From: DATFKA01 sp035268885
GTDB taxonomy: Bacteria > Bacteroidota > Bacteroidia > Chitinophagales > Saprospiraceae
Reading direction: 5' to 3'
DNA length: 64,000 nt
Assembly (NCBI GenBank): GCA_035268885.1
Contig: DATFKA010000157.1
Span: forward strand, 1-64,000
The position numbers and the translations under genes are program-made. The notes under the pieces were generated by a model. That model was given only the letters and a program-made list of their open reading frames with translations, was not told the DNA's origin and made no database searches. This document shows positions 52,544 to 61,614 of this stretch, piece by piece; the stretch's first letter is position 1, and every line of letters begins with the position of its first letter.

Positions 52544-53947
52544 ATGAATAATAGTCAACTCGTTGATGTCGCCCGTTCTCTGCACAAAAAAGAAACACGA
52601 GAACTCAAGAAATGGTTAGCCTCCCCAGCGCACAATCATCGGGATGATGTTATACAACTTTTTGATTACTTGCTACAGGGAAATCATCTGGCAGACGACA
52701 AATTCCTGGAAAAAGAGCGGGTTTTCAAAAAAATCTTTCCAAAAGAAGCCTACGATGATGCCAAACTGCGTCAAACCATGCACTTTCTCCTTAAATCAAT
52801 TGAGGAGTATTTGGTGTATAACGAACTTTTGGCCGACGATATTTCTACCCGCTTTGCGCTTGCGCGCGTTTATCGGCATAAAGGCCTCGAAAGCACGCTG
52901 CAAAAGAACATAAAAGCAATTGATCGGCAACAAAAGAAAAAAGTCGTACAGGATGATGAGTTTTTCCTCAATCAGTACTACCTATACCAGGAAATCAACG
53001 AATCGGACGTAAGGGGGGCAGCCCGACTACAGGAGATGTCCAGCTCTCTGGAGATAAGCTTTATCATCCGAAAGTTGCGTATTGCCTGCTTTATGGTTAA
53101 CCACCAAAGCATCTACAAAACCGAATATAATTACGGCCTGCTAGAGCCGCTACTCAGCTATATCGAAGAGCATGATTTACTCAAAATCGAAGCCATCGCC
53201 ATCTATTATTATTGCTACAAATCGCTAACCCAACCCGAAGAAGAAGACTATTACTTTACTTATCGAGACATTATCTTCGAACACAATGATATTCTTCCCC
53301 ATTTCGAAATGCGTAATAATTACCTGCTGGCCATTAATTATTGTGCTACTAAAGCTAATCAGTTCAAAGTCTCTTTCCGAAGTGAGGTATTCGAACTTTA
53401 TAGAAAAGGGATCGAAAATAAAGTCTTGTTTTCGGATGAAGGCCAGCTGACCAACTCCACCTTCAGAAATACCGTAAACATTGGCACCGTAGTTAAAGAA
53501 TTCGAGTGGATCTATTCCTTTATAGAGGATTATCAAAGATTCTTGCCCGATGATGACCGCGAGCAAATGGTGTTATCTTCCTGGGGTAAATTCTATTTTG
53601 AGAAGGGCGAATACGATAAAGCGCGGGATTATCTAATCCAGGTGAACCCCAGTAATGTCCTCTTAAACCTCAACATCAAATCGATGTTGGTTCGCATCTA
53701 TTACCACGAGGATGAATTTCAGCTGCTCGACGCTTTACTGGAGAGTATGAAAGTGTATATCAATCGCAAAAAAATGTTGATGCCACAGCACCGACGTCCC
53801 TTCCTAAACCTCATTAAATATACCAAAAAGTTAGTCCGGGTGAATCCATTTGACAAAGAAGCAGTGGGCAAGCTTCGGGAGGAGGTCGAAGCGGCGCATC
53901 CGCTCATTGCCAAAGAATGGTTCCTGGAGCAGGTAGACGATCTATAA
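52544..53947 (+). CDS. Helical repeat protein of unknown function (lineage-type family)
   Basis: A 467-residue soluble protein, almost all helical by composition. The N-terminus (LVDVARSLHKKETRELKKWL) and repeated helix pairs such as FLLKSIEEYLVYNELLADD and FYFEKGEYDKARDYLIQV (TPR-like, about residues 340-375) suggest a TPR-type solenoid. I know similar long helical proteins only as lineage-limited families in Saprospiraceae-like bacteria; no function is known. There are no signal peptide or membrane segments. The GNAT gene follows by 28 bases. Confidence 0.65.
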   Translation: MNNSQLVDVARSLHKKETRELKKWLASPAHNHRDDVIQLFDYLLQGNHLADDKFLEKERVFKKIFPKEAYDDAKLRQTMHFLLKSIEEYLVYNELLADDISTRFALARVYRHKGLESTLQKNIKAIDRQQKKKVVQDDEFFLNQYYLYQEINESDVRGAARLQEMSSSLEISFIIRKLRIACFMVNHQSIYKTEYNYGLLEPLLSYIEEHDLLKIEAIAIYYYCYKSLTQPEEEDYYFTYRDIIFEHNDILPHFEMRNNYLLAINYCATKANQFKVSFRSEVFELYRKGIENKVLFSDEGQLTNSTFRNTVNIGTVVKEFEWIYSFIEDYQRFLPDDDREQMVLSSWGKFYFEKGEYDKARDYLIQVNPSNVLLNLNIKSMLVRIYYHEDEFQLLDALLESMKVYINRKKMLMPQHRRPFLNLIKYTKKLVRVNPFDKEAVGKLREEVEAAHPLIAKEWFLEQVDDL

Positions 53948-53975
53948 TTGCGAATTTTGAATTTAAATTAGACCG

Positions 53976-54551
53976 ATGTTATTCCAACGCAGAATCGTAT
54001 CACCAGACCTCTGCCTGATGGCAGCTACCACGGAAATTAGCCCAGCCCTGTTTACCCTACTGGAGCAGGAACGGACCTACCTGGAACGATGGATGAAGTG
54101 GCCCCAGCGGATCGACACCCCAGCCCGCTGTCAACGCTACCTGCGTGAAATGCAACTCATAAATGGGGCTGGGCAACAATTCTTCAGCTTTATTTTTTAC
54201 CAAGATCAATTGGCAGGCTCCATTGCCTTAGCTAAAATTGATCGCCAAAATCAAGTGGGGGAACTGGGCTTTTGGAAAAGTCAAACCCGCTTACCCAAAG
54301 TACAAATGCAAACCGCCATGCAAAACTTCATCCTGGCCTGCTGGGAAAACGGCGAGATCCATCGCCTGGAAATACAGACACCCAACACCAATCTACCCAC
54401 CAAAAAACTCAGCGAAAAATTAGGTTTCCAATTGGAGGGCAGTAAGAGAAAAGCACTCCGTATGGATGGACAATACGTCGATCTGGATATTTATGGCCTG
54501 CTTATACCAGACGATCATTCCAATGCGCTAACTGGCTGCCTCTATCATTGA
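53976..54551 (+). CDS. GNAT family N-acetyltransferase (RimJ/RimL-like)
   Basis: A 191-residue acetyltransferase. The N-terminal strand ends in a loop with LLEQERTYLERWMKWP, then the core strands FFSFIFYQDQLAGSIALAKI and VGELGFWKSQ, and the C-terminal RLEIQTPNTNLPTKKLSEKLGF with EGSKRKALRMDGQYVDLDIY. This matches the RimJ/RimL-type group acting on protein N-termini or small amines. The acetyl-CoA P-loop is not conspicuous. It lies directly downstream of the helical protein and may be co-transcribed. Confidence 0.8.
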   Translation: MLFQRRIVSPDLCLMAATTEISPALFTLLEQERTYLERWMKWPQRIDTPARCQRYLREMQLINGAGQQFFSFIFYQDQLAGSIALAKIDRQNQVGELGFWKSQTRLPKVQMQTAMQNFILACWENGEIHRLEIQTPNTNLPTKKLSEKLGFQLEGSKRKALRMDGQYVDLDIYGLLIPDDHSNALTGCLYH

Positions 54552-54563
54552 GCAGCGTAGTAC

Positions 54564-54583
54564 AGACAAGGCATGCCTTGTCT
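54564..54583. repeat. 20-bp perfect palindrome
   Basis: AGACAAGGCATGCCTTGTCT is its own reverse complement over 20 bases, 12 bases after the GNAT stop. It may end the transcript or be a dispersed repeat unit. Confidence 0.75.
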
Positions 54584-54682
54584 CAACCATACTAAAAATA
54601 CTCGAGCCAACTTCCACAGGGTAAAGAAAATTCACCCCTAGGAAGCTGGCCCTAAGCACAAAATAGCAGGAAATAAATATTT

Positions 54683-54803
54683 TAAGTAGGTTGCCCAATT
54701 AAATCAAGCAATAATCTGCGTCTTTTTGGGGCGATTTTTGCGCCTCGAACTAGCCCAAAAAAGCCAGCACCTTATTACAGACTCAATATGGGCAACCTAC
54801 TTA
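54683..54803. mobile_element. MITE-like element C (121 bp) upstream of the S24 gene's stop
   Basis: The ends TAAGTAGGTTGCCCA (54683-54697) and its exact complement (54789-54803) are perfect 15-bp inverted repeats. The middle holds GGCG-ATTTTTG-CGCC, a small stem. It encodes nothing. It lies 18 bases after the end of the minus-strand S24 gene, filling the 270-bp gap with the GNAT gene. Confidence 0.65.
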
Positions 54804-54821
54804 TAGAAAATGGAAAATTAA

Positions 54822-55559
54822 TTAGTCAATGTCGGCAATTTTACGAATGACCTTGTAGAGGCGCGTATATTCGTTGACGTCTTCTACAAAAGGATCGTGC
54901 TCCAGGTGATTGGCAGAGATCATCTTCAACTCCACTACTCTACCATTCTTGTCGAAGATTTTTTGGACGTATTTCACCCACAGTGAACCGTTACTTTTAA
55001 CGGCATAGATCTTATTGTCTTTAATTTCTTGTGCACTGCTGATCTCCCGGCAAATGACCGTATCACCGTCATTAATAACGGGCTCCATACTGTTACCATT
55101 GATGGGAAAGGCAACCAGGCCGCTTCCACTCAAACCCGGTACACTAAAGAACTCATGGTCTTCGGCAGCGAAGCCACCTACGTCAACTGAAGAACCCGCA
55201 AAAGCTTCTTTGGAGGTAAACAAAATGTTGCCAATCAACTGGGCATCCGTCGCTTCGATGTTGTTTTTAGGCACATCGAAACCAAAAGGCGTCCCCTCTC
55301 CATCAATCAAATAGGATTCATTAACGCCGTATTCGTTACAGAGAGCCCGGGCGTGCCGATAGTCAATTACTCTTTTGTCTTCTGGATTCAGGAAGGCGCG
55401 AATGATGTGTCCGTAGGCACGATTACCTAAAATGCGCTCGGCAAAATCGCCAATACCACGACCATTGCGATCGTTGGGGAGAATTTCACCACGCTCTTCC
55501 AAAATGGCAAAAACTTTTCTAAAGCGCTCGTTGAGCTGTATTCTGTCTTCCCGAATCAT
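54822..55559 (-). CDS. S24/LexA-like repressor with helix-turn-helix
   Basis: A 245-residue protein. The N-terminal part (about residues 1-90, FRKVFAILEERGEILPNDRN, then IDGEGTPF) resembles a phage-repressor-type HTH that reads DNA; the C-terminal S24 domain has VAFPINGNSMEPVINDGDTV with the catalytic Ser in GNSM and Lys in YAVKSNGSLWVKYV. Family members self-cleave when RecA is activated or use the fold only for dimerisation. The Ala-Gly cleavage site is not clear. A stress-response or prophage-derived role is possible, although no phage genes lie nearby. Confidence 0.8.
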   Translation of the reverse strand: MIREDRIQLNERFRKVFAILEERGEILPNDRNGRGIGDFAERILGNRAYGHIIRAFLNPEDKRVIDYRHARALCNEYGVNESYLIDGEGTPFGFDVPKNNIEATDAQLIGNILFTSKEAFAGSSVDVGGFAAEDHEFFSVPGLSGSGLVAFPINGNSMEPVINDGDTVICREISSAQEIKDNKIYAVKSNGSLWVKYVQKIFDKNGRVVELKMISANHLEHDPFVEDVNEYTRLYKVIRKIADID

Positions 55560-55672
55560 AAGTTCTCTGTTTGATCATCGATTATGTATGCAATTTAAAA
55601 CAGAAAATTTATAAAAACAAATTATTTTAAACTTTTTTGTCTTACCAAGGATTTGTTTTATTCCTAGATGCA

Positions 55673-55696
55673 GGGTCGAAGCAGGAGCTTCGACCC
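55673..55696. repeat. Palindromic repeat with AGGA tetraloop
   Basis: GGGTCGAAGC (55673-55682), AGGA, GCTTCGACCC (55687-55696) is a perfect 10-bp stem with the same core as the repeat after sprA (34089-34110). It lies eight bases after the end of the minus-strand lipoprotein gene and may terminate it. Confidence 0.75.
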
Positions 55697-55703
55697 AAGA
55701 GGA

Positions 55704-56297
55704 TCAAAGTCCTAACTCTTTTCTACGTACTTTCAATAAGGCTGCCACATCGATCTCTGAGCCCTCGGCCATGGAGGTATCTACTGCTAGTAATAAATAC
55801 TTTTTCCCTTTTTCCCGGAAGAGGATCTCTTGTCCGATGGCCAGTTCAACACCACTACTGGAGAAGGGAGACAAATTCGGATTCATTACATCCGGGATTA
55901 GCAGTGGAATGGATTTTGCCGTTTTGTTCCGTAAGGTAAAACGGATAGAAGTACCCGTATCCGCTTGTCCGGGCACCTTTGCTTCGATCATAGCCAGACG
56001 AAGCTTTACCGGTCGTTCTCCATTATTTTTAAACACCAGCTTATTTTCTGACTCTAATGTTACGTCCGCTTTGCCTTTTGCCGAAAGGCCAAAGCCCCGC
56101 ACCTGACGACCATCTGATTTACTTAAAACGGCGACGTCAACTCCCCGAAAGCTCTGGTTCTTCACCTGCGCTGTGTATAGCTTCTGGTCAGGCGTATTGA
56201 CTTGCCGCGATTCCCCCGCCGGCACTTTTAGGCCCGTTCGATTCGTCGTGCAGGACAAAGCAGAAAAAACAAAAAGGAATACAAATAACTTTTTCAT
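55704..56297 (-). CDS. Putative lipoprotein of unknown function
   Basis: About 197 residues from the ATG at 56297; upstream frame extension is not supported. The N-terminus MKKLFVFLFVFSALSC has a lipobox with Cys at 16. The rest is beta-rich, for example ESRQVNTPDQKLYTAQVKN, KLVFKNNGERPVKLRLAMIE and RFTLRNKTAKSIPLLIPDVM, which suggests one or two Ig-like sandwiches. I do not recognise the family. It is downstream of the next gene (same strand) by about 130 bases. Confidence 0.6.
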   Translation of the reverse strand: MKKLFVFLFVFSALSCTTNRTGLKVPAGESRQVNTPDQKLYTAQVKNQSFRGVDVAVLSKSDGRQVRGFGLSAKGKADVTLESENKLVFKNNGERPVKLRLAMIEAKVPGQADTGTSIRFTLRNKTAKSIPLLIPDVMNPNLSPFSSSGVELAIGQEILFREKGKKYLLLAVDTSMAEGSEIDVAALLKVRRKELGL

Positions 56298-56428
56298 TGG
56301 ATGCATTTTTTTGGTTCTCAAAATTTGAATTCCCTCCAAAGGTGACATTCGACCGGGTGAGCAACGCGGCAAATTATGATTTGAGACCTCTTGAGGAAGA
56401 TTTGAGACCTTTCTGCCCAACGATTTAC

Positions 56429-57202
56429 TTAGTTGCGAAGAATAGACTGCGGCCCCTGCTTCAGTAGTGCCTGGAGTGCCGGATTATCCTTATAGCGCTC
56501 GAAGGGGTGTATCTCAAAAGACTTGTAAGGAGAATACCCCAGTTGGATAAACAGCAGACGCAGCAAGCGGTTATTCATTGTAGAGAGTCGAAACGAGCTA
56601 AGGTCTTCGGCGGGAATCGAATTAATGTATTCCTCGAATAAGGGTTTGTAGCGATTATGGCGACGCGTCAATTCCAGTACATCCTCCAGCGATACCTGAG
56701 TCAAATCAGGCGCATCGAGCAATTGTTGTAAGCCATCCCGACTAAAACCGGTGCGGGCCTCGAGCTGGGCTTGTGTATTCCATTCGTAGTCATTTGCCGC
56801 CCGACGGGCAGTCGATAATGTGGCGTAAGCCTGACGATTACTGCTCATTTGTACAATACCGTCACCAGCCAGTATGCGATAGCCAGCCAGGTAGAAACTA
56901 CTGTCCTGCACGGTTTCTCCCCCGGTAATCAATACCCCGCTCATATCCGTTTTTGCTATTTTCAGATATATTTTGGCGACCGCCGTATCCTGAGCCTCCG
57001 CTTGCGCTAAAAAATCGAGCCCCAGTGTATCCAGATCACTGATACGAAAATCCGTATATTCCATCCACACCATTTGATCGTCTTGGATATCCATTTTGCC
57101 AAAGGTATATACAGACTGAAAAAACCAGCTTTGCTCAAGCGTTTGGGCGGATACCGTGAAAAAACCTAAAAGCAGGTAAATCAAAAATGAAAATCGACGC
57201 AT
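56429..57202 (-). CDS. Secreted protein of unknown function
   Basis: A 257-residue protein with a signal peptide (MRRFSFLIYLLLGFFTVSAQ). After a beta-rich N-terminal part (VYTFGKMDIQDDQMVWMEYT) the C-terminal half is helical with Arg-rich helices (LEARTGFSRDGLQQLLDAPD, LSTMNNRLLRLLFIQLGYSP). No known motif was recognised. It is divergent from the sigma factor gene across 130 bases and so could be one of its targets. Confidence 0.55.
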   Translation of the reverse strand: MRRFSFLIYLLLGFFTVSAQTLEQSWFFQSVYTFGKMDIQDDQMVWMEYTDFRISDLDTLGLDFLAQAEAQDTAVAKIYLKIAKTDMSGVLITGGETVQDSSFYLAGYRILAGDGIVQMSSNRQAYATLSTARRAANDYEWNTQAQLEARTGFSRDGLQQLLDAPDLTQVSLEDVLELTRRHNRYKPLFEEYINSIPAEDLSSFRLSTMNNRLLRLLFIQLGYSPYKSFEIHPFERYKDNPALQALLKQGPQSILRN

Positions 57203-57245
57203 TCTTTATTATTTTTATGTGTAAATCCTAAACAAAAAAGTAGAT

Positions 57246-57269
57246 TACTTTTGTTCACAATTACATTTG
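57246..57269 (+). promoter_or_regulatory. Two -7 boxes before the ECF sigma factor gene
   Basis: TACTTTTG (57246-57253) and TACATTTG (57262-57269) both match TAnnTTTG. They lie 64-87 bases before the ATG. No clean -33 element was found at 19 bases from either. Confidence 0.4.
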
Positions 57270-57332
57270 CTACGGCACTAAACGTATAAATAGGAACAAA
57301 TAGCCCCCTATCGTTCGTTTGGTTTCGCAGAA

Positions 57333-57923
57333 ATGAGTCACCACGCACGCTCCATGGAACCAAGAGAACAAGAACTGATTAGTGGTATCAAGGCAGGTAA
57401 CCATACCCTGGTTGACCAATTGTACGAAGATTACCGACCGGCCTTTGTACAGTGGTTGAATCAGCACTTCAAGGCTTTGGAGCACGAGGCCGTGGATATT
57501 TTCCAGGATGCCTTGATTATTTTCTACCGGAACATTACTTCCGGCAAAGTTGACCGTCTCAATAGCAGCATAAAGACCTATCTGTTTGCTATTGGTAAGC
57601 ACCTTTGGCTGAAGCGGTTCCGAAAAAAGCAACGCATCAGTTTCCTGGAGGAGCTGCCGGATATCAGCTACGAAGGCTGGGATACCCAGATCATCCGGGA
57701 CATAGAAAGTGCCGATCAACGGGCACGATTGGAAGCGGCGCTAAATCAGCTCGGGGATAAATGCAAGCGCCTATTGGTCTTGGCTTTTTTTCATCGGTAC
57801 AGTACCGAGGCACTGCAGCACGAATTTGACTATAATTCAGCCGATGTAGTGCGCACGAAAAAATACCGTTGTCTTAATCAATTAAGAGCGCTGCTCAAAC
57901 CCAACGAAATGGATCACGAATGA
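57333..57923 (+). CDS. ECF-type sigma-70 factor
   Basis: A 196-residue protein (start could also be the ATG at 57354). The sigma2 region (LVDQLYEDYRPAFVQWLNQH, then HEAVDIFQDALIIFYRNI) is standard, and sigma4 (about 130-180: RARLEAALNQLGDKCKRLLV, STEALQHEFDYNSADVVRTK) ends with the HTH recognition helix. It lacks further domains. It overlaps the following TPR gene (ATGA), showing translational coupling, so the next protein is its likely regulator. Confidence 0.9.
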   Translation: MSHHARSMEPREQELISGIKAGNHTLVDQLYEDYRPAFVQWLNQHFKALEHEAVDIFQDALIIFYRNITSGKVDRLNSSIKTYLFAIGKHLWLKRFRKKQRISFLEELPDISYEGWDTQIIRDIESADQRARLEAALNQLGDKCKRLLVLAFFHRYSTEALQHEFDYNSADVVRTKKYRCLNQLRALLKPNEMDHE

Positions 57924-58645
57924 ATGCATTTGAAAAATATTTCCAGGGGAAACTACCCCCCGAAGAACAAGAGGAACTGGCTAAAAAAAGACAGGACCCG
58001 GCCTTTGAAGCTGAATTCCAGTCTTACCAACGGGCCTTCCGGGCTATACAGTACCAGGGGGAAAAAGAACTTAAAGCCCATCTGCAGATAAAAGAGAAAA
58101 GCCTTAACGGGGGTCGTTCCAGGCAGCAAACCCGACGTCTGGCACGGCGCGTGCTACAGATTGCCGCCATTTTGGTATTAAGCCTTTTGGCCGTCCTGCT
58201 CTGGCCCCGCCAACCATCTGCTGAGCGTTATTTAAGCACCTACTTTACACCGGCCTTAAATACGGCGCTACCCAATCTGCGCGGCGAACCCGCACCGGAT
58301 ATGGGCAGTCCTCTGCAAAACGCACTGACCGCTTACAACCAAAAAGATTATCGGGCGGCCATCGAGCAATTCCAGCTGATCGATCGTGATAGCCTGCAAG
58401 ACATTGCCCACTTCTATCAGGCCAATGCCCACCTGGCTCTGGAGAATAGCGGTCCTGCTATTCCTCTGTTGCAAGGCCTGGTCCAAAAGGAAAATAACTA
58501 CCAGTACCAAAGCCGGTGGTACCTGGCCCTGGCTTATCTCGAAAATGGTCAGACGGCTTCCGCCAAAGCATTGCTCGAACAACTACGTCTGGAGCAGGGC
58601 AGCTACCAACGGGAGGCTGCACGGATTTTATTGGAATTGGATTAA
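57920..58645 (+). CDS. Membrane-anchored TPR protein, probable anti-sigma partner
   Basis: A 241-residue protein. A cytoplasmic N-terminus of about 70 residues (KYFQGKLPPEEQEELAKKR, short helices) precedes one membrane helix (about 74-92, VLQIAAILVLSLLAVLLW) and a periplasmic part with TPR-like repeats (about 120-240: TAYNQKDYRAAIEQFQLI, ANAHLALENSGPAIPLLQGL, RWYLALAYLENGQTASAKAL). The topology is that of an anti-sigma factor with a sensory TPR domain. It is coupled to the ECF sigma gene and ends overlapping, by four bases, the CHAT gene on the opposite strand. Confidence 0.75.
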   Translation: MNAFEKYFQGKLPPEEQEELAKKRQDPAFEAEFQSYQRAFRAIQYQGEKELKAHLQIKEKSLNGGRSRQQTRRLARRVLQIAAILVLSLLAVLLWPRQPSAERYLSTYFTPALNTALPNLRGEPAPDMGSPLQNALTAYNQKDYRAAIEQFQLIDRDSLQDIAHFYQANAHLALENSGPAIPLLQGLVQKENNYQYQSRWYLALAYLENGQTASAKALLEQLRLEQGSYQREAARILLELD

Positions 58646-61614
58646 GTGCGCTGTAAACGACGCCAGAATAGCCCCACGAATAAACCGCCAACCAGCACGG
58701 CCAGCCCCCAGGTATACCAGGGAAAGCGATTTTTCGCGACAGCGGCATCATTACCATACAGCTGGTATGCCGCCCAGAAATAAGGGTGCCCCTCCAGGTC
58801 GGAGGCGGCCCGCTCCAGGAACCGCTGCTTGGCGAACTGTAAAGCCTGACTCTTACGATCTCCCGTCCGCAAACGCTCGTAAAAATTACTTACCAACTGC
58901 ATACCGACCGCATCCGCTACCGGCCACAGCGTAATCACCGTCGCCGATACCCCCGCCGTAGAAAAAGCATGCCCCAGACTCAGGATTCCTTCCGACTGCA
59001 CCGATTCCCCCCAGCCCGTATTACAGGCACTGAGTACCACTAACTCCGCATTGAGTCGTCGGCTATAGAGTTCATTTGCGTACAGGACCGAAGCCTGATT
59101 GGTGCTATCGGCGGCAAAGATCAGGCGCGAAAAGGCAGGATCCTGCTGCTCAGCAATGCCGTGCATGGCCAGATGTAGCAGTCGATACTGATCAGCCGTT
59201 TTCCAAAAATTTTCTTTAGTCGCCTTTCCCCCTGCATAAAGGTCTCCTCCGATCAGTTCGCAGATGCGCTGTGCTTCTTCTCCGGCAAAAGGCAGGCTCC
59301 AGGTCGAGCTGCGCTGAAGGCTCGCGATGGCCTTATCATTTTCTTGAATAGTCATCGTCTGCTCATAATCCGGAGCAAAAGCAGCCAGATACTTACGACC
59401 GTATTTTGCCTTATGCTGACGTTGATCCAACCAAACCGTAGCGGAATAGGCATAAGTCAGACTATAATCCTGCATCAGATATGGCCAGTTGCGGTAGGCT
59501 TGCTCGGTCAGCCCCGCTGATTGCCGGGGCAATACCGCATAGGGCAAAGCTGCCAGCATCCCATTGGGCGCAATCATCAATTGGTAGTCCTCCGGATACG
59601 CACTCAATATGGGGTCGAGCAACAATTGGTACAAATCATGACCTACCGTGGCCAGGATGGCTTTGGCAGAATCCGGTTGCTGTTGGATAAAGGACCAGTC
59701 GGAAAGGGCCCTCCTCATCTCTTGAATCATAGCGGGGATATCCCGTTGGCTTTCGCCAAAAAATAAATGCAGGTTCTTCGCGCTGATCACCAGTGTGTAG
59801 ACCCCATCTGGTGCCAGGTAGGTTTCCAGAAAAAGAGCGTCGGCTGCCAACTCTGCTTGCAAGGCTTCATGGTCGGATACTTCAAGGAAGCCCGTAGGCA
59901 GACTCTCCTCTCGACTTTCCAGGGCGTCATAAAGCTGAAGTAAGTCTCGTTCCAGTGAGTCGGTAAGGCTCCGATCCGGATTGCGTTGCGCCAGGAACAG
60001 GGACTGCTCGGTACGGATAACCGACTTTTGCAAGCTGTCCAATAGTGCCGTCTCTACTTCGGAATTAACTGCGGTTTGCAGTTCCCGGGTATTTACGCGG
60101 ATACTCAGTCCTTTACTTTGCTGCAGATAAGTATAGACTTCCGCCAACCGATTATCCACGCCCGCTTCCTGTAAGACATAGCTGGTCTTCAACAGGCCTT
60201 CCATAGCGTACTTCAGACTAGTCTGTAGCTTATTATCCTGCCAGATATCGGCGTAGAGAAAGGTCTTTTGCAAAAGATCGTGTAGCAGGGCGTAAGTGTC
60301 AAAGGCCGCTTCCAGGTAAATTTCTTTGGGGTCACTTTCGTAAATGGTCCACAGTGCCAGGGTTTTGAAGCGCAGGTAATCCAGATGCGCCGAATTGGCG
60401 GCAACTACAAAGTTGTCCAGGGGTGGATTCGGCCAGCCACTCAGGGGTAGAATTTCCGGCGTGCGCGTTGCTGCGGCCAGCGCTTTCTGTATGTACTCTA
60501 ATGCCGCTTGTGGTCGATCCAGCTGAGAGAAAGTCAAGCCAATGGCACCCACTATGGTTGCGTGGTGTGGCGAACCGTACAGGTTGGCCAGACTATCCGC
60601 TTCGTATAAAATGGGCAGTACTTCTGCTGTGCGACCCGTACGGAAATAAATTCCGGCGATATTAATGAGAGATCCCACGTAAGCTGGATTTTTTTCTGGT
60701 AAAAATCTACGATCAATGTTGGCCGCCGCCCGCATTTTCTCCAGTGCCTGATCGTACTTTTCCCACTGCCGATAGAGAATACCCCAATTCCCTAAAATAG
60801 CGGATTGTGTTCGCCCGTCTACCTCGCCAAGATAAGACTCAAGCCCCTGGTAAGTTCGTTCGGCCGCTGCCAGTTCATCTAATTGTACCAGTAGAAGCGC
60901 ATGGTTCGCGGCGGCCTCAACAGCTTCTTTAGCCCCTACCCCAAAAAACTGCTTGGCCTGACGGACAGCTTCCCGACTATAGCGCATCGCCCGGTCGGAT
61001 TGGAAAAGGTCTTTATACACTCGACCAATATTGGTCAGTATCTCAACTAGCTTTACTTCAGCATTACCCCCCGGATCAACCTGCCACATCGCGTAGGCTT
61101 TCTCGAGATGAAACAGAGCCTGCTCGGGCTGATTATTATCCATAAGCTGATAGCCCAGATCATTATGTATGGAGGGAACGACACCATCGGCAAAATCCAG
61201 GTTATCTCCGGGGGCCTGAGCCAGGGCTTGCTGAAAGGCCTGGATAGCCTCCTCACTAGTCCCAATAGCGGTATAAGACAGGCCTTTGAGGTAAAGCAAC
61301 CACACTTCACACTGTGGGGTCACAATGGAGGCCCGGCTTAATATCCTTTCTATCTTTTCCGCCAGTGGGCCGATGCGCTCCGTCTGGTCCAGGATCGCGT
61401 AGTTTTTTGCCAGTAGTAAATACAAGTTCAGGGTAAAAGTATCTTCTGCTGAATATTCATCGAGTAGTTGCTGGCTAAGCTGCGCACTTTGCTCAAACTG
61501 GTTACCGCGGTAGGCCGATAGCGCGCGTTGGTAGTCGGCTTGCTGCCCGGCCGTCTGGCCAAAGGCGCAGAAGGCGATTGCGGATAATACGACTGCAAGC
61601 CATCCCCTTTTCAT
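58642..61614 (-). CDS. Periplasmic CHAT-domain protein with TPR repeats and C-terminal anchor
   Basis: A 990-residue protein. Signal peptide ends near FGQ (residue 20). TPR-like repeats run from about 30 to 400 (YQRALSAYRGNQFEQSAQLS and similar). The caspase-like CHAT domain is at about 650-950, with His818 in LHLAMHG and Cys864 in LVVLSACNTGWG, the expected catalytic pair. A final membrane helix (about 964-984, LAVLVGGLFVGLFWRRLQ) anchors it so that both TPR and CHAT parts face the periplasm. CHAT proteases cut specific partner proteins; the target here is unknown. It overlaps the TPR gene tail to tail. Confidence 0.85.
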   Translation of the reverse strand: MKRGWLAVVLSAIAFCAFGQTAGQQADYQRALSAYRGNQFEQSAQLSQQLLDEYSAEDTFTLNLYLLLAKNYAILDQTERIGPLAEKIERILSRASIVTPQCEVWLLYLKGLSYTAIGTSEEAIQAFQQALAQAPGDNLDFADGVVPSIHNDLGYQLMDNNQPEQALFHLEKAYAMWQVDPGGNAEVKLVEILTNIGRVYKDLFQSDRAMRYSREAVRQAKQFFGVGAKEAVEAAANHALLLVQLDELAAAERTYQGLESYLGEVDGRTQSAILGNWGILYRQWEKYDQALEKMRAAANIDRRFLPEKNPAYVGSLINIAGIYFRTGRTAEVLPILYEADSLANLYGSPHHATIVGAIGLTFSQLDRPQAALEYIQKALAAATRTPEILPLSGWPNPPLDNFVVAANSAHLDYLRFKTLALWTIYESDPKEIYLEAAFDTYALLHDLLQKTFLYADIWQDNKLQTSLKYAMEGLLKTSYVLQEAGVDNRLAEVYTYLQQSKGLSIRVNTRELQTAVNSEVETALLDSLQKSVIRTEQSLFLAQRNPDRSLTDSLERDLLQLYDALESREESLPTGFLEVSDHEALQAELAADALFLETYLAPDGVYTLVISAKNLHLFFGESQRDIPAMIQEMRRALSDWSFIQQQPDSAKAILATVGHDLYQLLLDPILSAYPEDYQLMIAPNGMLAALPYAVLPRQSAGLTEQAYRNWPYLMQDYSLTYAYSATVWLDQRQHKAKYGRKYLAAFAPDYEQTMTIQENDKAIASLQRSSTWSLPFAGEEAQRICELIGGDLYAGGKATKENFWKTADQYRLLHLAMHGIAEQQDPAFSRLIFAADSTNQASVLYANELYSRRLNAELVVLSACNTGWGESVQSEGILSLGHAFSTAGVSATVITLWPVADAVGMQLVSNFYERLRTGDRKSQALQFAKQRFLERAASDLEGHPYFWAAYQLYGNDAAVAKNRFPWYTWGLAVLVGGLFVGLFWRRLQRT

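Noticed and set aside
54822..55559. Prophage boundary marked by an S24 repressor
   Set aside because: No integrase, attachment site or phage structural genes are nearby; neighbours are ordinary chromosomal genes.
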